From positions 124,001 to 188,000 of the forward strand of contig NZ_JAFFZM010000012.1 in NCBI RefSeq assembly GCF_017676345.1: 64,000 nt of DNA, written 5' to 3'. Position numbers and translations under genes: made by a program. This stretch comes from Streptomyces smyrnaeus (GTDB taxonomy: Bacteria > Actinomycetota > Actinomycetes > Streptomycetales > Streptomycetaceae). The notes under the pieces are model-generated. The model saw nothing but the letters and a program-made list of their open reading frames with translations. It was not told the DNA's origin and ran no database searches. This document shows positions 16,831 to 25,639 of the stretch, in pieces. The number at the start of each line of letters is the position of its first letter. Position 1 is the first letter of the stretch.

Positions 16831-18198
16831 ATGTCATCCACGAGAACCCGCGCCCTCGCGCTCGCCACCGTCACCGCCGCGTCCCTGACCGCGCTCGCCG
16901 GCTGTGGCACCAGCAGCAACAGCACGGACGACGGGCCGGGCGGCACGGTGCGGCTCGATGTCAACGGGCAGCCGCCGAAGACCCAGGCATTCGAACGCAA
17001 GCTCTTCGACAAGCACGTCAAGCAGTTCGAGAAGGCCCATCCGGACATCGACATCGTTCCGCACGAGGGCTTCATGGACCCGAAGACCTTCAACGCCAAG
17101 CTGGCGGGCGGCAAGTTGGAGGACGTCTTCTACGTCTACTTCACCGACACCCGGAATCTGATCGCCAAGAAGCAGGCAGCCGACATCACCGACCAGATCA
17201 AGGACATGCCGCACCGAGGTGACGTCCAGGACGAGCTGATGAAGGTCTTCCAGGACGAACAGGGCCGCCAGTACGGTCTGCCGACCGCCAACTACTCCAT
17301 GGGCCTGCTCTACAACCGCGCGCTGTTCAAGAAGGCCGGACTCGACCCGGACCAGCCGCCGCGGACCTGGGCGGACGTACGCGCCGCGGCGAAGAGGATC
17401 GCCAAGCTGGGCGACAACACCGTCGGCTACGCCGACTTCTCCAAGAACAACCAGGGCGGCTGGCACTTCACCGCGGAGCTGTACTCGCGCGGCGGCCGGA
17501 TGGCCACCCAGCACGACGGGAAGTGGAAGGCCGCGTTCAACTCCGCCGAGGGCAGGGCCACCCTGCAGGACTTGCACGACATGCGGTGGAAGGACAACTC
17601 GATGGGCAGCAAGCAGCTGCTCCAGGCCGAGGACGTCCAGCGGATGATGGGCAGCGGCAAGCTCGGCATGTACATCTCCGCCGCCGACAACATCACCGTC
17701 ATCGCCAAGCAGTTCGGCGGCGACTACAAGGACTTCGGTCTCGCGCCCGTCCCCGACGCCAAGGCTACGCTGATCGGCGGCGAGGGCTACATGATCAACC
17801 CGAAGGCCTCCCCGGAGAAGATCGAGGCCGGCGTCGAGTGGCTGCAGTGGAAATACCTCAACCCCGACCTCGTCGAGCGCAACATCCAGGACAACCTCGA
17901 CGCGAAGCTGCCCATCGGGCTGCCCATGCCCCCCACCCCGGACATCTGGAAGGGCACCGTGCGCGACCGGGTGGAGAAGGCCAAGCGGAAGCACGCCAAC
18001 GTTCCGGTCCACAACTACCAGCGGTTCATGGACGCCGCTCCCCGCACCACCGGCGTACTCGAACCCCCCAAGGCGCAGCAGGTCTACGCCGTGCTGGACA
18101 GCGCGATGCAGGCGGTCCTCACCAAGAAGGACGCCGACATCGACAAGCTTCTCGACACCGCCGAGAAGAAGGTCAACCAGATCTACAGCGCGTCCTGA
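16831..18198 (+). CDS. Sugar ABC transporter substrate-binding lipoprotein
   Basis: A 455-residue family 1 extracellular solute-binding protein. Lipobox LTALAGC lipidates C25. The mature part has the usual oligosaccharide receptor pattern (KQFEKAHPDIDIVPHEGF, YGLPTANYSMGLLYNRALFKKAGL, PRTWADVRAAAKRI, GGEGYMINPKASP). The ATG at 16831 follows AGAGGGG. The stop overlaps the first permease start (TGATG), so the importer genes are coupled. In this context the ligand is probably an alpha-linked glucose oligosaccharide. No ATPase is encoded with it, so it presumably uses a shared MsiK-type ATPase, as known for Streptomyces sugar importers. Confidence 0.88.
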   Translation: MSSTRTRALALATVTAASLTALAGCGTSSNSTDDGPGGTVRLDVNGQPPKTQAFERKLFDKHVKQFEKAHPDIDIVPHEGFMDPKTFNAKLAGGKLEDVFYVYFTDTRNLIAKKQAADITDQIKDMPHRGDVQDELMKVFQDEQGRQYGLPTANYSMGLLYNRALFKKAGLDPDQPPRTWADVRAAAKRIAKLGDNTVGYADFSKNNQGGWHFTAELYSRGGRMATQHDGKWKAAFNSAEGRATLQDLHDMRWKDNSMGSKQLLQAEDVQRMMGSGKLGMYISAADNITVIAKQFGGDYKDFGLAPVPDAKATLIGGEGYMINPKASPEKIEAGVEWLQWKYLNPDLVERNIQDNLDAKLPIGLPMPPTPDIWKGTVRDRVEKAKRKHANVPVHNYQRFMDAAPRTTGVLEPPKAQQVYAVLDSAMQAVLTKKDADIDKLLDTAEKKVNQIYSAS

Positions 18199-19166
18199 TG
18201 GCCGCCGCACCCCTGCTGGAGAAACCGGAACGGCCGGAGAAGCCGGTTGTCCCGCCGTCCGTCACCGCGGCCCGTGAGCGACGTGCGGCACGGCGCCGCC
18301 GCTCGGTGCGCGAGCATCTGACCGCGTACGGCTTCCTGTGCGCCGCCGTGGCGGTCTTCGCGCTCTTCTCGTGGTGGCCGATCGTCCGCAATGTGCTGCT
18401 GGCCTTCCAGCACGTCAACTTCGCCACCGGCAACACCTGGGCGGGCTGGGACAACTTCGAGAAGTTGTTCCGCGACCCGCTGCTGGCCACGGCCTGGAAG
18501 AACACCGGGTTGTTCACCGCGTACGCGCTCGTGCTCGGCTTCCTGGTGCCGTTCCTGACCGCGGTGCTGCTGAACGAGTTCCGGCACGCCCGTGCGTACT
18601 TCCGCGTCCTGGTCTATCTGCCGGTGATGCTGCCGCCGGTGGTGGTCGCCCTGATGTGGAAATGGTTCTACGACCCCGGCCCGGGACTGATCAACGAGAT
18701 CCTGCGCACCCTTCACCTGCCGACCTCCGCCTGGCTGGACTCCTCCTCCACCTCGCTGGTCTCCCTGGTGATCGTCTCCACCTGGGCCAACATGGGCACC
18801 GCCACGCTGATCTATCTGGCGGCCCTCCAGACCATCCCCGGCGAGCTGTACGAGGCCGCGGAGCTGGACGGCGCGAACATCTGGCAGCGGCTGCGCCACG
18901 TCACCGTCCCGCAGACCCGGTTCGTCCTGCTGGTCCTGCTGCTGCTCCAGGTCGTCGCGACGATGCAGGTGTTCACCGAGCCGTACGTGATGACGGGCGG
19001 CGGCCCGGAGGACTCGACGGTGACCGTGATGTTCCTCGTCTACCGCTACGCGTTCGTCTACAACGACTTCGGTACCGCCAGTGCGCTCAGCCTGCTGCTG
19101 CTGATCGTCCTCGCCGGATTCTCCGGCCTGTATCTGCGCCTCACCCGCGGCGCCGGGGAGGACTGA
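18198..19166 (+). CDS. Sugar ABC transporter permease, MalF type
   Basis: A 322-residue membrane protein with six transmembrane helices after an unusually long basic N-terminus (about 45 residues). The EAA loop EAAELDGANIWQRLRHVTVPQ near residue 220 is the binding surface for the ATPase. Its start overlaps the receptor stop by one base and its stop overlaps the next permease in the same way. It forms the import channel with the 19166-20047 product. Confidence 0.9.
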   Translation: MAAAPLLEKPERPEKPVVPPSVTAARERRAARRRRSVREHLTAYGFLCAAVAVFALFSWWPIVRNVLLAFQHVNFATGNTWAGWDNFEKLFRDPLLATAWKNTGLFTAYALVLGFLVPFLTAVLLNEFRHARAYFRVLVYLPVMLPPVVVALMWKWFYDPGPGLINEILRTLHLPTSAWLDSSSTSLVSLVIVSTWANMGTATLIYLAALQTIPGELYEAAELDGANIWQRLRHVTVPQTRFVLLVLLLLQVVATMQVFTEPYVMTGGGPEDSTVTVMFLVYRYAFVYNDFGTASALSLLLLIVLAGFSGLYLRLTRGAGED

Positions 19167-20047
19167 TGGCCGCCTCGCCCCGAACGCTCGTCCGTCCCGC
19201 CGTACTGCGCACCCGCAAGGGCCGGCTGGTCTACTGGTCGGTGCTGGCCGTGACGCTGGCACTGTTCACCGTCGCCTTCCTGGTCCCGCTGTACTGGGCC
19301 GCGACCGGCGCGATGAAGTCCTCCACCGAACTGGCGCAGAACCCGCCCTCGTACGTCCCCGCGCACTGGCACCCGGAGAACTATGCCCGGGCCTGGCGCG
19401 AGATGGACCTGACCCGCTACTTCCTCAACACGGTGCTGCTGGCGGGCGGCGCCTGGCTGGTCCAGCTCGCGGTGCAGGTACCGGCCGCGTACGCGCTGTC
19501 CAAGCTGCGGCCCCGGTTCGGGAACGCGGTGCTGGGTCTGATGCTGGTCACCCTGATGATGCCCGCCACCGCCCTGCTGGTGCCCGTCTACCTCACCGTG
19601 GTCGACGTCCCGCTGTTCGACCGGAATCTGATCAACAGTCCGAGCGCGGTATGGCTGCCCGCCGCCGCCAACGCCTTCAACATCTACATCCTGAAGAACT
19701 TCTTCGACCGCGTCCCCGACGAGTTGCTGGACGCCGCGCGGATCGACGGCGCCGGGCCGCTCGGCACCATGTGGCGGATCGTGCTGCCGCTGTCCCGGCC
19801 CATCCTGGCCGTGGTGTCGATCCTGTCGGTCGTCACCGCGTGGAAGGACTTCCTCTGGCCGCTGCTGGTGCTGCCGGACCCGGCCAAGCAGCCGCTGAGC
19901 GTCTTCCTCCAGCGCGTCGCCCAGGACACCCCGCTGAACAGCCTGGTGGCGGGCCTGGTGATGGCCTCGCTGCCGCTGATCGCGCTCTTCCTGGTCTTCC
20001 AGCGGCAGATCGTCGCCGGCCTCGGCGCGGGCAGCCTCAAGGGCTGA
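19166..20047 (+). CDS. Sugar ABC transporter permease, MalG type
   Basis: A 293-residue permease with six helices and the EAA loop DAARIDGAGPLGTMWRIVLPL near residue 195. TGATG coupling with the upstream permease shows one operon. The C-terminus ends RQIVAGLGAGSLKG, the usual MalG/CUT1 ending (GLxxGAVKG type). Confidence 0.9.
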   Translation: MAASPRTLVRPAVLRTRKGRLVYWSVLAVTLALFTVAFLVPLYWAATGAMKSSTELAQNPPSYVPAHWHPENYARAWREMDLTRYFLNTVLLAGGAWLVQLAVQVPAAYALSKLRPRFGNAVLGLMLVTLMMPATALLVPVYLTVVDVPLFDRNLINSPSAVWLPAAANAFNIYILKNFFDRVPDELLDAARIDGAGPLGTMWRIVLPLSRPILAVVSILSVVTAWKDFLWPLLVLPDPAKQPLSVFLQRVAQDTPLNSLVAGLVMASLPLIALFLVFQRQIVAGLGAGSLKG

Positions 20048-20135
20048 CGGGACGCGCTGGACACAGCCGCATCCCAGCATCGCACGCACGGACTTCGCCG
20101 TACGAACGACTTCGCCGTACGAAAGGACTCCTCCT

Positions 20136-21704
20136 TTGTCCCGCACGGAATGGTGGCGCAGCGCGGCCATCTACCAGGTGTACGTCCGCTCCTTCGCCGA
20201 CGGGAACGGCGACGGCACCGGCGATCTGGCCGGCGTCCGCGCCCGGCTGCCCTACCTTGCCGAACTCGGCGTGGACGCCCTGTGGTTCACCCCCTGGTAC
20301 CTCTCACCGCTCGCCGACGGCGGCTACGACGTCGCCGACTACCGCACCATCGACCCGGCCTTCGGCACCCTCGCCGAGGCGGAGGCGCTGCTGGCCGAGG
20401 CCCGCGCGCTCGGGCTGCGCACCATCGTGGACATCGTGCCCAACCATGTCTCGGACCAGCACCCGTGGTTCAAGGCCGCGCTCGCCGCCGGGCCGGGCTC
20501 ACCCGAGCAGGAGCTGTTCCACTTCCGCCCGCCCTCCGCCGAGCCGCCGAACGACTGGGTGAGCGAGTTCGGCGGGGTGCCCTGGTCGCGCACCGAGAGC
20601 GGTCAGTGGTACCTGCACCTGTTCACCCCCGAACAGCCGGACCTCAACTGGAACCATCCGAAGGTGCGCCAGGAGCACGAGGAGGTGCTGCGGTTCTGGT
20701 TCGAGCGCGGCGCGGCGGGCGTACGGATCGACAGCGCCGCCCTGCTCGCCAAGGCGGACGGGCTGCCCGACATGCCCGCTGACGGCGGCCCGCACCCGTT
20801 CCACGACCGGCCCGAGCTGCACGGCATCTACCGCACTTGGCGGCGGCTGGCCGAGGAGTACGACGCCGTGCTGATCGGTGAGATCTGGCTGCCGGACCCC
20901 GAGCGGTTCGCCCGCTATCTGCGCCCCGACGAGCTGCACACCGCCTTCAACTTCGACTTCCTCGCCCGCCCCTGGGACGCGGCCGAGCTGCGCGAGTCGA
21001 TCGATATGACGCTCGCCGCGCACGCCCCGGTCGGAGCGCCGGCCACCTGGGTGCTGGCCAACCACGATGTGACCCGCACGGTCACCCGCTACGGGCGGGC
21101 GGAGGACACCGGCTTCGCCTTCGAGCGGAAGCGCTCCGGGGTGCCCACCGATCTGGACCTGGGGACCCGCAGGGCACGCGCCGCCGCGCTGCTCAGCCTG
21201 GCGCTGCCCGGCTCCGTCTACCTCTACCAGGGCGAGGAGCTGGGTCTGCCGGAGGCGGAGATTCCCCCGGAGCGGGTCCAGGATCCGATGCACGCCCGCT
21301 CCGGCGGTGTCGACCCGGGCCGGGACGGCTGCCGGGTACCGCTGCCCTGGCGCGCGGACGGTGACGGGCCGTCCTGGCTGCCGCGCCCCGCCGGCTGGGA
21401 GCGCTACGCGGCCGAGCGGCAGTCCGGTGACGCGGACTCGATGCTCTCGCTGTACCGCACCGCGCTGCGGCTGCGCCGCGCTTTCCGGGACGCGGGCGGG
21501 CTGCGCTGGCTGCCCATGGAGGCACCCCATGTGCTGTCCTTCGCGCGAACCGTGCCGGACGGCGGCGGCACCGTGCTGTGCGTGGTCAACTTCGGCCCGC
21601 CGGAGGTGGCGCTCCCCGCGCACCGAGAACTCCTGCTGGCGAGCGGCCCCCTGACACCGTCGGGCGGGCTGCCGCAGGACACGGCGGTCTGGCTGCGGGC
21701 CTGA
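20136..21704 (+). CDS. GH13 alpha-glucosidase, cytosolic
   Basis: A 522-residue GH13 enzyme without signal peptide, so it acts on imported oligosaccharide. It starts at TTG 20136 behind AAAGGA. GH13 regions are complete: DIVPNHVSD (99-107), GVRIDSA with nucleophile D199, the acid/base E249 in IGEIWLPD, and LANHDVTR with D311. The VYVRSFADGNGDGTGDLAGV opening is typical of oligo-1,6/alpha-glucosidases. The first strand-4 loop lacks a clear maltase versus isomaltase signature that I can assign. It lies 88 bp after the permease and 45 bp before the GH87 gene, on the same strand, and probably converts imported nigero-oligosaccharides or maltose to glucose. Confidence 0.88.
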   Translation: MSRTEWWRSAAIYQVYVRSFADGNGDGTGDLAGVRARLPYLAELGVDALWFTPWYLSPLADGGYDVADYRTIDPAFGTLAEAEALLAEARALGLRTIVDIVPNHVSDQHPWFKAALAAGPGSPEQELFHFRPPSAEPPNDWVSEFGGVPWSRTESGQWYLHLFTPEQPDLNWNHPKVRQEHEEVLRFWFERGAAGVRIDSAALLAKADGLPDMPADGGPHPFHDRPELHGIYRTWRRLAEEYDAVLIGEIWLPDPERFARYLRPDELHTAFNFDFLARPWDAAELRESIDMTLAAHAPVGAPATWVLANHDVTRTVTRYGRAEDTGFAFERKRSGVPTDLDLGTRRARAAALLSLALPGSVYLYQGEELGLPEAEIPPERVQDPMHARSGGVDPGRDGCRVPLPWRADGDGPSWLPRPAGWERYAAERQSGDADSMLSLYRTALRLRRAFRDAGGLRWLPMEAPHVLSFARTVPDGGGTVLCVVNFGPPEVALPAHRELLLASGPLTPSGGLPQDTAVWLRA

Positions 21705-21749
21705 CCCGGGCACGGCCGCCGCCCTCCCTCCCCCACAGAAGGGAATGTC

Positions 21750-24275
21750 ATGGGCACTACACAACGCACGGCCCGCGCCCGTCGAGGCGCGGCACGCACC
21801 AGGGCCTGGCGGCCCACGCTGGCCGCCGTGCTCAGCGCCGGACTGCTGCTGTCCGGCTGGCAGGCGGCCTCGGCCGGGGCGGTCCCCGGCGGCCTCCCCG
21901 ACGGCCGGGACACCGGTCCCCTCCCCGTCCGCATCGGCGGCAAGAGCGCCGACCGCGCGCAGGACGGCGATCCGGACACCTACGCGAAGGGCAGCAGATC
22001 CCACTGGGTAGGGGCCGACCTCGGGGCCACCCGCCGCCTGGACCGGGTGCGGCTCTCGCTGCCCGGCAAGGCCCAGCAGGTGCAACTCCAAGGGTCCGTC
22101 AACGGCCGCGATTTCGTCGAGCTGTCCGACGCCCGGGCCCGCAAGGGCGAGGTCACGCTCCGCCTGGGCGGCGCCCCGGTGCGCTACCTGCGTGCCGTCG
22201 GTGCGACCCGGGTCGGTGAGCTCGCGGTGTACGGCGCGGCCTCGGGAGACACGGCACCGCCGAAGGCACCGCAGCGCATCCGGCTGGACGGCGCGACACT
22301 GCGCTGGGAGCGCGTCCCGGGCGCGGCCGGCTACGACATCTACGCCGACGGCCGACTGCGCGCCGGGCTGCCAGCGACGGCGACGCGGTGGCAGGACACC
22401 ACGGCAGCCGGCGGCACCCGTCAGAAGGTGGCGTACACGGTGCGGGCCAGGGACGCGGCGGGCAACCAGTCCCCGGACAGCCGCGCGGCCACCCGCGTCG
22501 TCGCGGCCGGTAAGGGCTCCTCGCGTGCCGCCTTCACCCCGCCCCGGGCCAAGCCCACCTCCAAGGCCGCGCCCGAGCGCGCCGGGAACGTGACCGCGAC
22601 CGGCGCCGACATGCCCTACACCACCGTCGAGGCCGAGTCCGGCACCACCGGGGGCGGCGCCCAGGTGGTCGGCCCCAACCGGAAGATCGGTGATCTGGCG
22701 GGGGAGGCGTCGGGCCGCAAGGCCGTGACGCTCAAGGAGACGGGTCAGTACGTGGAGTTCACCACCACGGTCGACACCAACACCCTGGTCACCCGCTTCT
22801 CCATACCGGACGCACCGGGCGGCGGCGGGACCGACGCGACCCTGAACGTGTATGTGGACGGCGAGAAGAGCAAGGCGCTCGACCTGACCTCCAGGTACGC
22901 CTGGCTGTACGGCCCCGAGGCGGCGCCGGTCAACAACCCGGGCGCGGGCCCCGCGCGGCACATCTACGACGAGGCGCAGCTGGACCTCGGCCGCACCGTA
23001 CCGGCCGGAAGCCGGATCCGGCTGCAGAAGGACGCCGACAACTCCTCGTCCTACGCGATCGACTTCGTCGATTTCGAGAAGGTCTCCGCGACGCCGAACC
23101 CGGACCCGGAGGCGTTCGTCGAGCCGGCCGGCTTCACCCACCAGGACGTGCAGAACGCGTTGGACAAGGCCCGGATGGACACCACGGGTAGGATCCAGGG
23201 TGTCTATCTGCCGCCGGGCGACTACCGGACCTCCAGCAAGTTCCAGGTCTACCTCAAACCCGTGAAGGTGATCGGCGCCGGGCCGTGGTTCACCCGCTTC
23301 CACGCCCCCTCGGGGCAGGAGAACACCGACGTGGGCTTCCGGGCCGACAACGGGGCCAACGGCTCGACGTTCTCCGGCTTCGCGTACTTCGGGAACTACA
23401 CCTCCCGCATCGACGGGCCCGGCAAGGTCTTCGACTTCCAGAACGTCTCGGACATCACGATCGAGAACATCTGGGCCGAACACATGGTCTGTCTCTACTG
23501 GGGCGCCAACACCGACAGGATGACGCTCAAGGACAACCGCATCCGCAACACCTTCGCCGACGGTCTGAACATGACCAACGGCTCCAGCGACAACCTGGTG
23601 ACCGACAACGAGACGAGGGCGACCGGCGACGACTCCTTCGCGCTGTTCTCCGCGCTCGACTCGGGCGGTGGCGACCAGCAGCACAACGTCTACCAGAACC
23701 TCACCTCGAAGCTCACCTGGCGGGCCGCGGGTCTGGCCGTCTACGGCGGACGGCTCAACACCTTCCGCAACATCCGTGTCGCGGACACCCTGGTCTACTC
23801 CGGGGTGACCATCTCCTCGCTGGACTTCGGCTATCCGATGAACGGCTTCGGGCCCGAGGAGACGACGTTCGAGGGCCTTGGCATCGAGCGGGCCGGGGGT
23901 CACTTCTGGAACGGCCAGACCTTCCCCGGCATCTGGCTGTTCTCGGCCTCGAAGCCGTTCCGGGGAATCCGGGTGAACGGTGCCGAGATCACCGATCCGA
24001 CGTACCACGGGATCATGTTCCAGACCAACTACGTCGGACAGCAGCCACAGCATCCCGTCGAGGACACGGAGCTGACCGACGTCACCGTCTCCGGGGCCAG
24101 GAAGAGCGGTGACGAGTACGACGAGAAGTCCGGCTTCGGCATCTGGGCCAACGAGATGCCCGAGGCCGGCCAGGGACCGGCCGTGGGCGAGGCGACGTTC
24201 CGCGGGCTGACCCTGCGGGACAACGCCGAGGACATCCGCAACACGACATCCACCTTCAAGATCAACATCGAGTGA
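21750..24275 (+). CDS. Secreted GH87 alpha-1,3-glucanase/mycodextranase
   Basis: An 841-residue secreted multidomain enzyme. Order: signal peptide (1-43), discoidin-like domain (about 45-155), fibronectin III domain (165-260), CBM6/35-like module beginning TTVEAESG (about 290-435), then a right-handed beta-helix (about 455-841). In the helix the acidic residues D604 (ADGLN), D627 and D628 (GDDS) have the same 23/24-residue spacing as the catalytic D1045, D1068 and D1069 reported for the Paenibacillus/Bacillus GH87 alpha-1,3-glucanase. That supports GH87 over pectate lyase. It would cleave alpha-1,3-glucan or nigeran in fungal cell walls or dental-type mutan. The ATG at 21750 follows AGAAGGGA; it is the last gene of the sugar operon. 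Confidence 0.8.
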   Translation: MGTTQRTARARRGAARTRAWRPTLAAVLSAGLLLSGWQAASAGAVPGGLPDGRDTGPLPVRIGGKSADRAQDGDPDTYAKGSRSHWVGADLGATRRLDRVRLSLPGKAQQVQLQGSVNGRDFVELSDARARKGEVTLRLGGAPVRYLRAVGATRVGELAVYGAASGDTAPPKAPQRIRLDGATLRWERVPGAAGYDIYADGRLRAGLPATATRWQDTTAAGGTRQKVAYTVRARDAAGNQSPDSRAATRVVAAGKGSSRAAFTPPRAKPTSKAAPERAGNVTATGADMPYTTVEAESGTTGGGAQVVGPNRKIGDLAGEASGRKAVTLKETGQYVEFTTTVDTNTLVTRFSIPDAPGGGGTDATLNVYVDGEKSKALDLTSRYAWLYGPEAAPVNNPGAGPARHIYDEAQLDLGRTVPAGSRIRLQKDADNSSSYAIDFVDFEKVSATPNPDPEAFVEPAGFTHQDVQNALDKARMDTTGRIQGVYLPPGDYRTSSKFQVYLKPVKVIGAGPWFTRFHAPSGQENTDVGFRADNGANGSTFSGFAYFGNYTSRIDGPGKVFDFQNVSDITIENIWAEHMVCLYWGANTDRMTLKDNRIRNTFADGLNMTNGSSDNLVTDNETRATGDDSFALFSALDSGGGDQQHNVYQNLTSKLTWRAAGLAVYGGRLNTFRNIRVADTLVYSGVTISSLDFGYPMNGFGPEETTFEGLGIERAGGHFWNGQTFPGIWLFSASKPFRGIRVNGAEITDPTYHGIMFQTNYVGQQPQHPVEDTELTDVTVSGARKSGDEYDEKSGFGIWANEMPEAGQGPAVGEATFRGLTLRDNAEDIRNTTSTFKINIE

Positions 24276-24284
24276 CCGGCTCCG

Positions 24285-24320
24285 CCCGGTTCCGGCGGCC
24301 TGTCCGGCCCCGGGACCGGG
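24285..24320. terminator. Hairpin after the GH87 gene
   Basis: CCCGGTTCC (24285-24293) pairs with GGGACCGGG (24312-24320), a 9-bp stem with one G-U pair, starting 9 bp beyond the stop codon; the loop contains a further CCGG pair. Confidence 0.5.
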
Positions 24321-24494
24321 CGTGGCCCGACGTGCGGTGAAGGCGCGGCCGAACGTAATTGCCCGCGTACTTCGGGGAGTTGCCCGGCCGCAGGAGGTGA
24401 CGCGGCGTCGGCGCACCGGGTATTGACGGCGCGGTTCCGTGGGAGGTGGGGTTGGCCCCTCAGGCAGATGTTCCCCCCACAGGAGGCCTGTTCG

Positions 24495-25517
24495 ATGGAA
24501 GACAGCTCCACCTCACCCACCCCTGCCGGTGGCGCGGAACGAGGGAGGCGGATACCCCCACACCGCTTCCGCTTGCTGATCGCCCTGGCCGTCGTCGGCG
24601 GATTGACGGGCGCGGCGCCGGGCACCTCGTCGTTCGCCGCCCACGAGGATGCCGGGACGGCCCCGAAGCAGCCGAAGGCCGAGTACACCTCGCCGTTCAC
24701 CGGGCTTCCGGCGAAACGGAACCCGGTGCTCGCGGTGAAGATCGACAACCACAAGGACGCGCGGCCGCAGACCGCGCTCGAAGACGCCGACATCGTCGGC
24801 GTGGAGAAGGTCGAGGGCGGCCTGAGCCGGGTGTTCGCCATCTACTCCAGCCACTATCCCGAGACTCTGGGCCCGGTGCGCAGCGCCCGCGAGTACAACG
24901 TCGAGCAGCTGCGCATGTTCCAGCGCCCGGCCCTCGCCTACTCGGGCGCACGCCAGGCAGTCGTCGACAAGATCGAGAAGTCACCGCTGTACGGCGTCTC
25001 GCACGACGACCACCCGGACGCCTACGAGCGCGGTGGCGACCACGAGCCCCCGCACAACCTCTACGGCCACCCCGACAAGCTCCTCGCAAAGGCGCCGAAG
25101 GCGAGCAAGGCCGACGACATCGGCTTCCGTTTCGGCGCGGAGCCGAGCGGTGGTACGCCGACCGAGGAGCAGACCGTCGATCACGGCTCGTCCCGGACCA
25201 CGTTCACCTGGTCCGCGAAGGAGGACCGCTGGCTGGCCTCCTTCGACGGGGAGCCGGCGAAGAGCACATCCGGCAAGCGGCTCGGCGGCAAGACCGTGAT
25301 CGTCCAGAAGACGGACATGCCGCCGGACTCCAGCGGCAAGACGCCGTACATCGAGACGGTCGGCAGCGGAGAGGCGACCGTGCTGCGCGACGGCAAGGCG
25401 TTCACGACCGAGTGGCAGCGCACGAGTGCGACGGCCGACACCACCTACACCTTGCCGGACGGTCGGCGGATGCCCTTCGACAAGGGCCAGGTCTGGCTCG
25501 TCTACCAACAGCGCTGA
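24495..25517 (+). CDS. DUF3048 domain-containing exported protein
   Basis: A 340-residue protein starting at an ATG with AGGAGG eight bases upstream; the reading frame is open further upstream without support. A basic N-terminus and a hydrophobic stretch at about residues 27-45 (RLLIALAVVGGLTGAAPG) suggest a signal peptide or anchor. The rest matches DUF3048 (YerB-like): SPFTGLPAKRNPVLAVKIDNHKDARPQ, LGPVRSAREYN, SGARQAVVDKI and the C-terminal DGRRMPFDKGQVWLVYQQ. The function of the family is not known; a cell-envelope role is often supposed. Monocistronic, converging on the carbamoyltransferase. Confidence 0.82.
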   Translation: MEDSSTSPTPAGGAERGRRIPPHRFRLLIALAVVGGLTGAAPGTSSFAAHEDAGTAPKQPKAEYTSPFTGLPAKRNPVLAVKIDNHKDARPQTALEDADIVGVEKVEGGLSRVFAIYSSHYPETLGPVRSAREYNVEQLRMFQRPALAYSGARQAVVDKIEKSPLYGVSHDDHPDAYERGGDHEPPHNLYGHPDKLLAKAPKASKADDIGFRFGAEPSGGTPTEEQTVDHGSSRTTFTWSAKEDRWLASFDGEPAKSTSGKRLGGKTVIVQKTDMPPDSSGKTPYIETVGSGEATVLRDGKAFTTEWQRTSATADTTYTLPDGRRMPFDKGQVWLVYQQR

Positions 25518-25596
25518 CGCGCTGCCGCAACCGCCGGAGGACGAGGCCGGTCCGACAGCGGAAGAGGACCGTTCGAGGCCGGTCGCCAGGAGAGTG

Positions 25597-25620
25597 CCGG
25601 GTGGTGGTAAGGCCACCCGG
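25597..25620. terminator. Bidirectional terminator between DUF3048 and carbamoyltransferase genes
   Basis: CCGGGTGG-TGGTAAGG-CCACCCGG, a perfect 8-bp stem in the 122-bp convergent gap; outer bases GTG and CAC can extend the pairing after a short bulge. Confidence 0.6.
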
Positions 25621-25639
25621 CCCGGCACGGCCCGACAGC

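Noticed and set aside
15698..21704. Standard malR-malEFG-aglA maltose locus
   Set aside because: The gene order resembles it, but the GH87 gene at the end of the operon points to alpha-1,3-glucan; maltose cannot be excluded.
20499..24416. 1305-codon open frame on the minus strand
   Set aside because: It is antisense to the GH13 and GH87 genes; composition is Val/Gly/Arg-rich low-complexity with no domains, as expected from GC-rich third positions.
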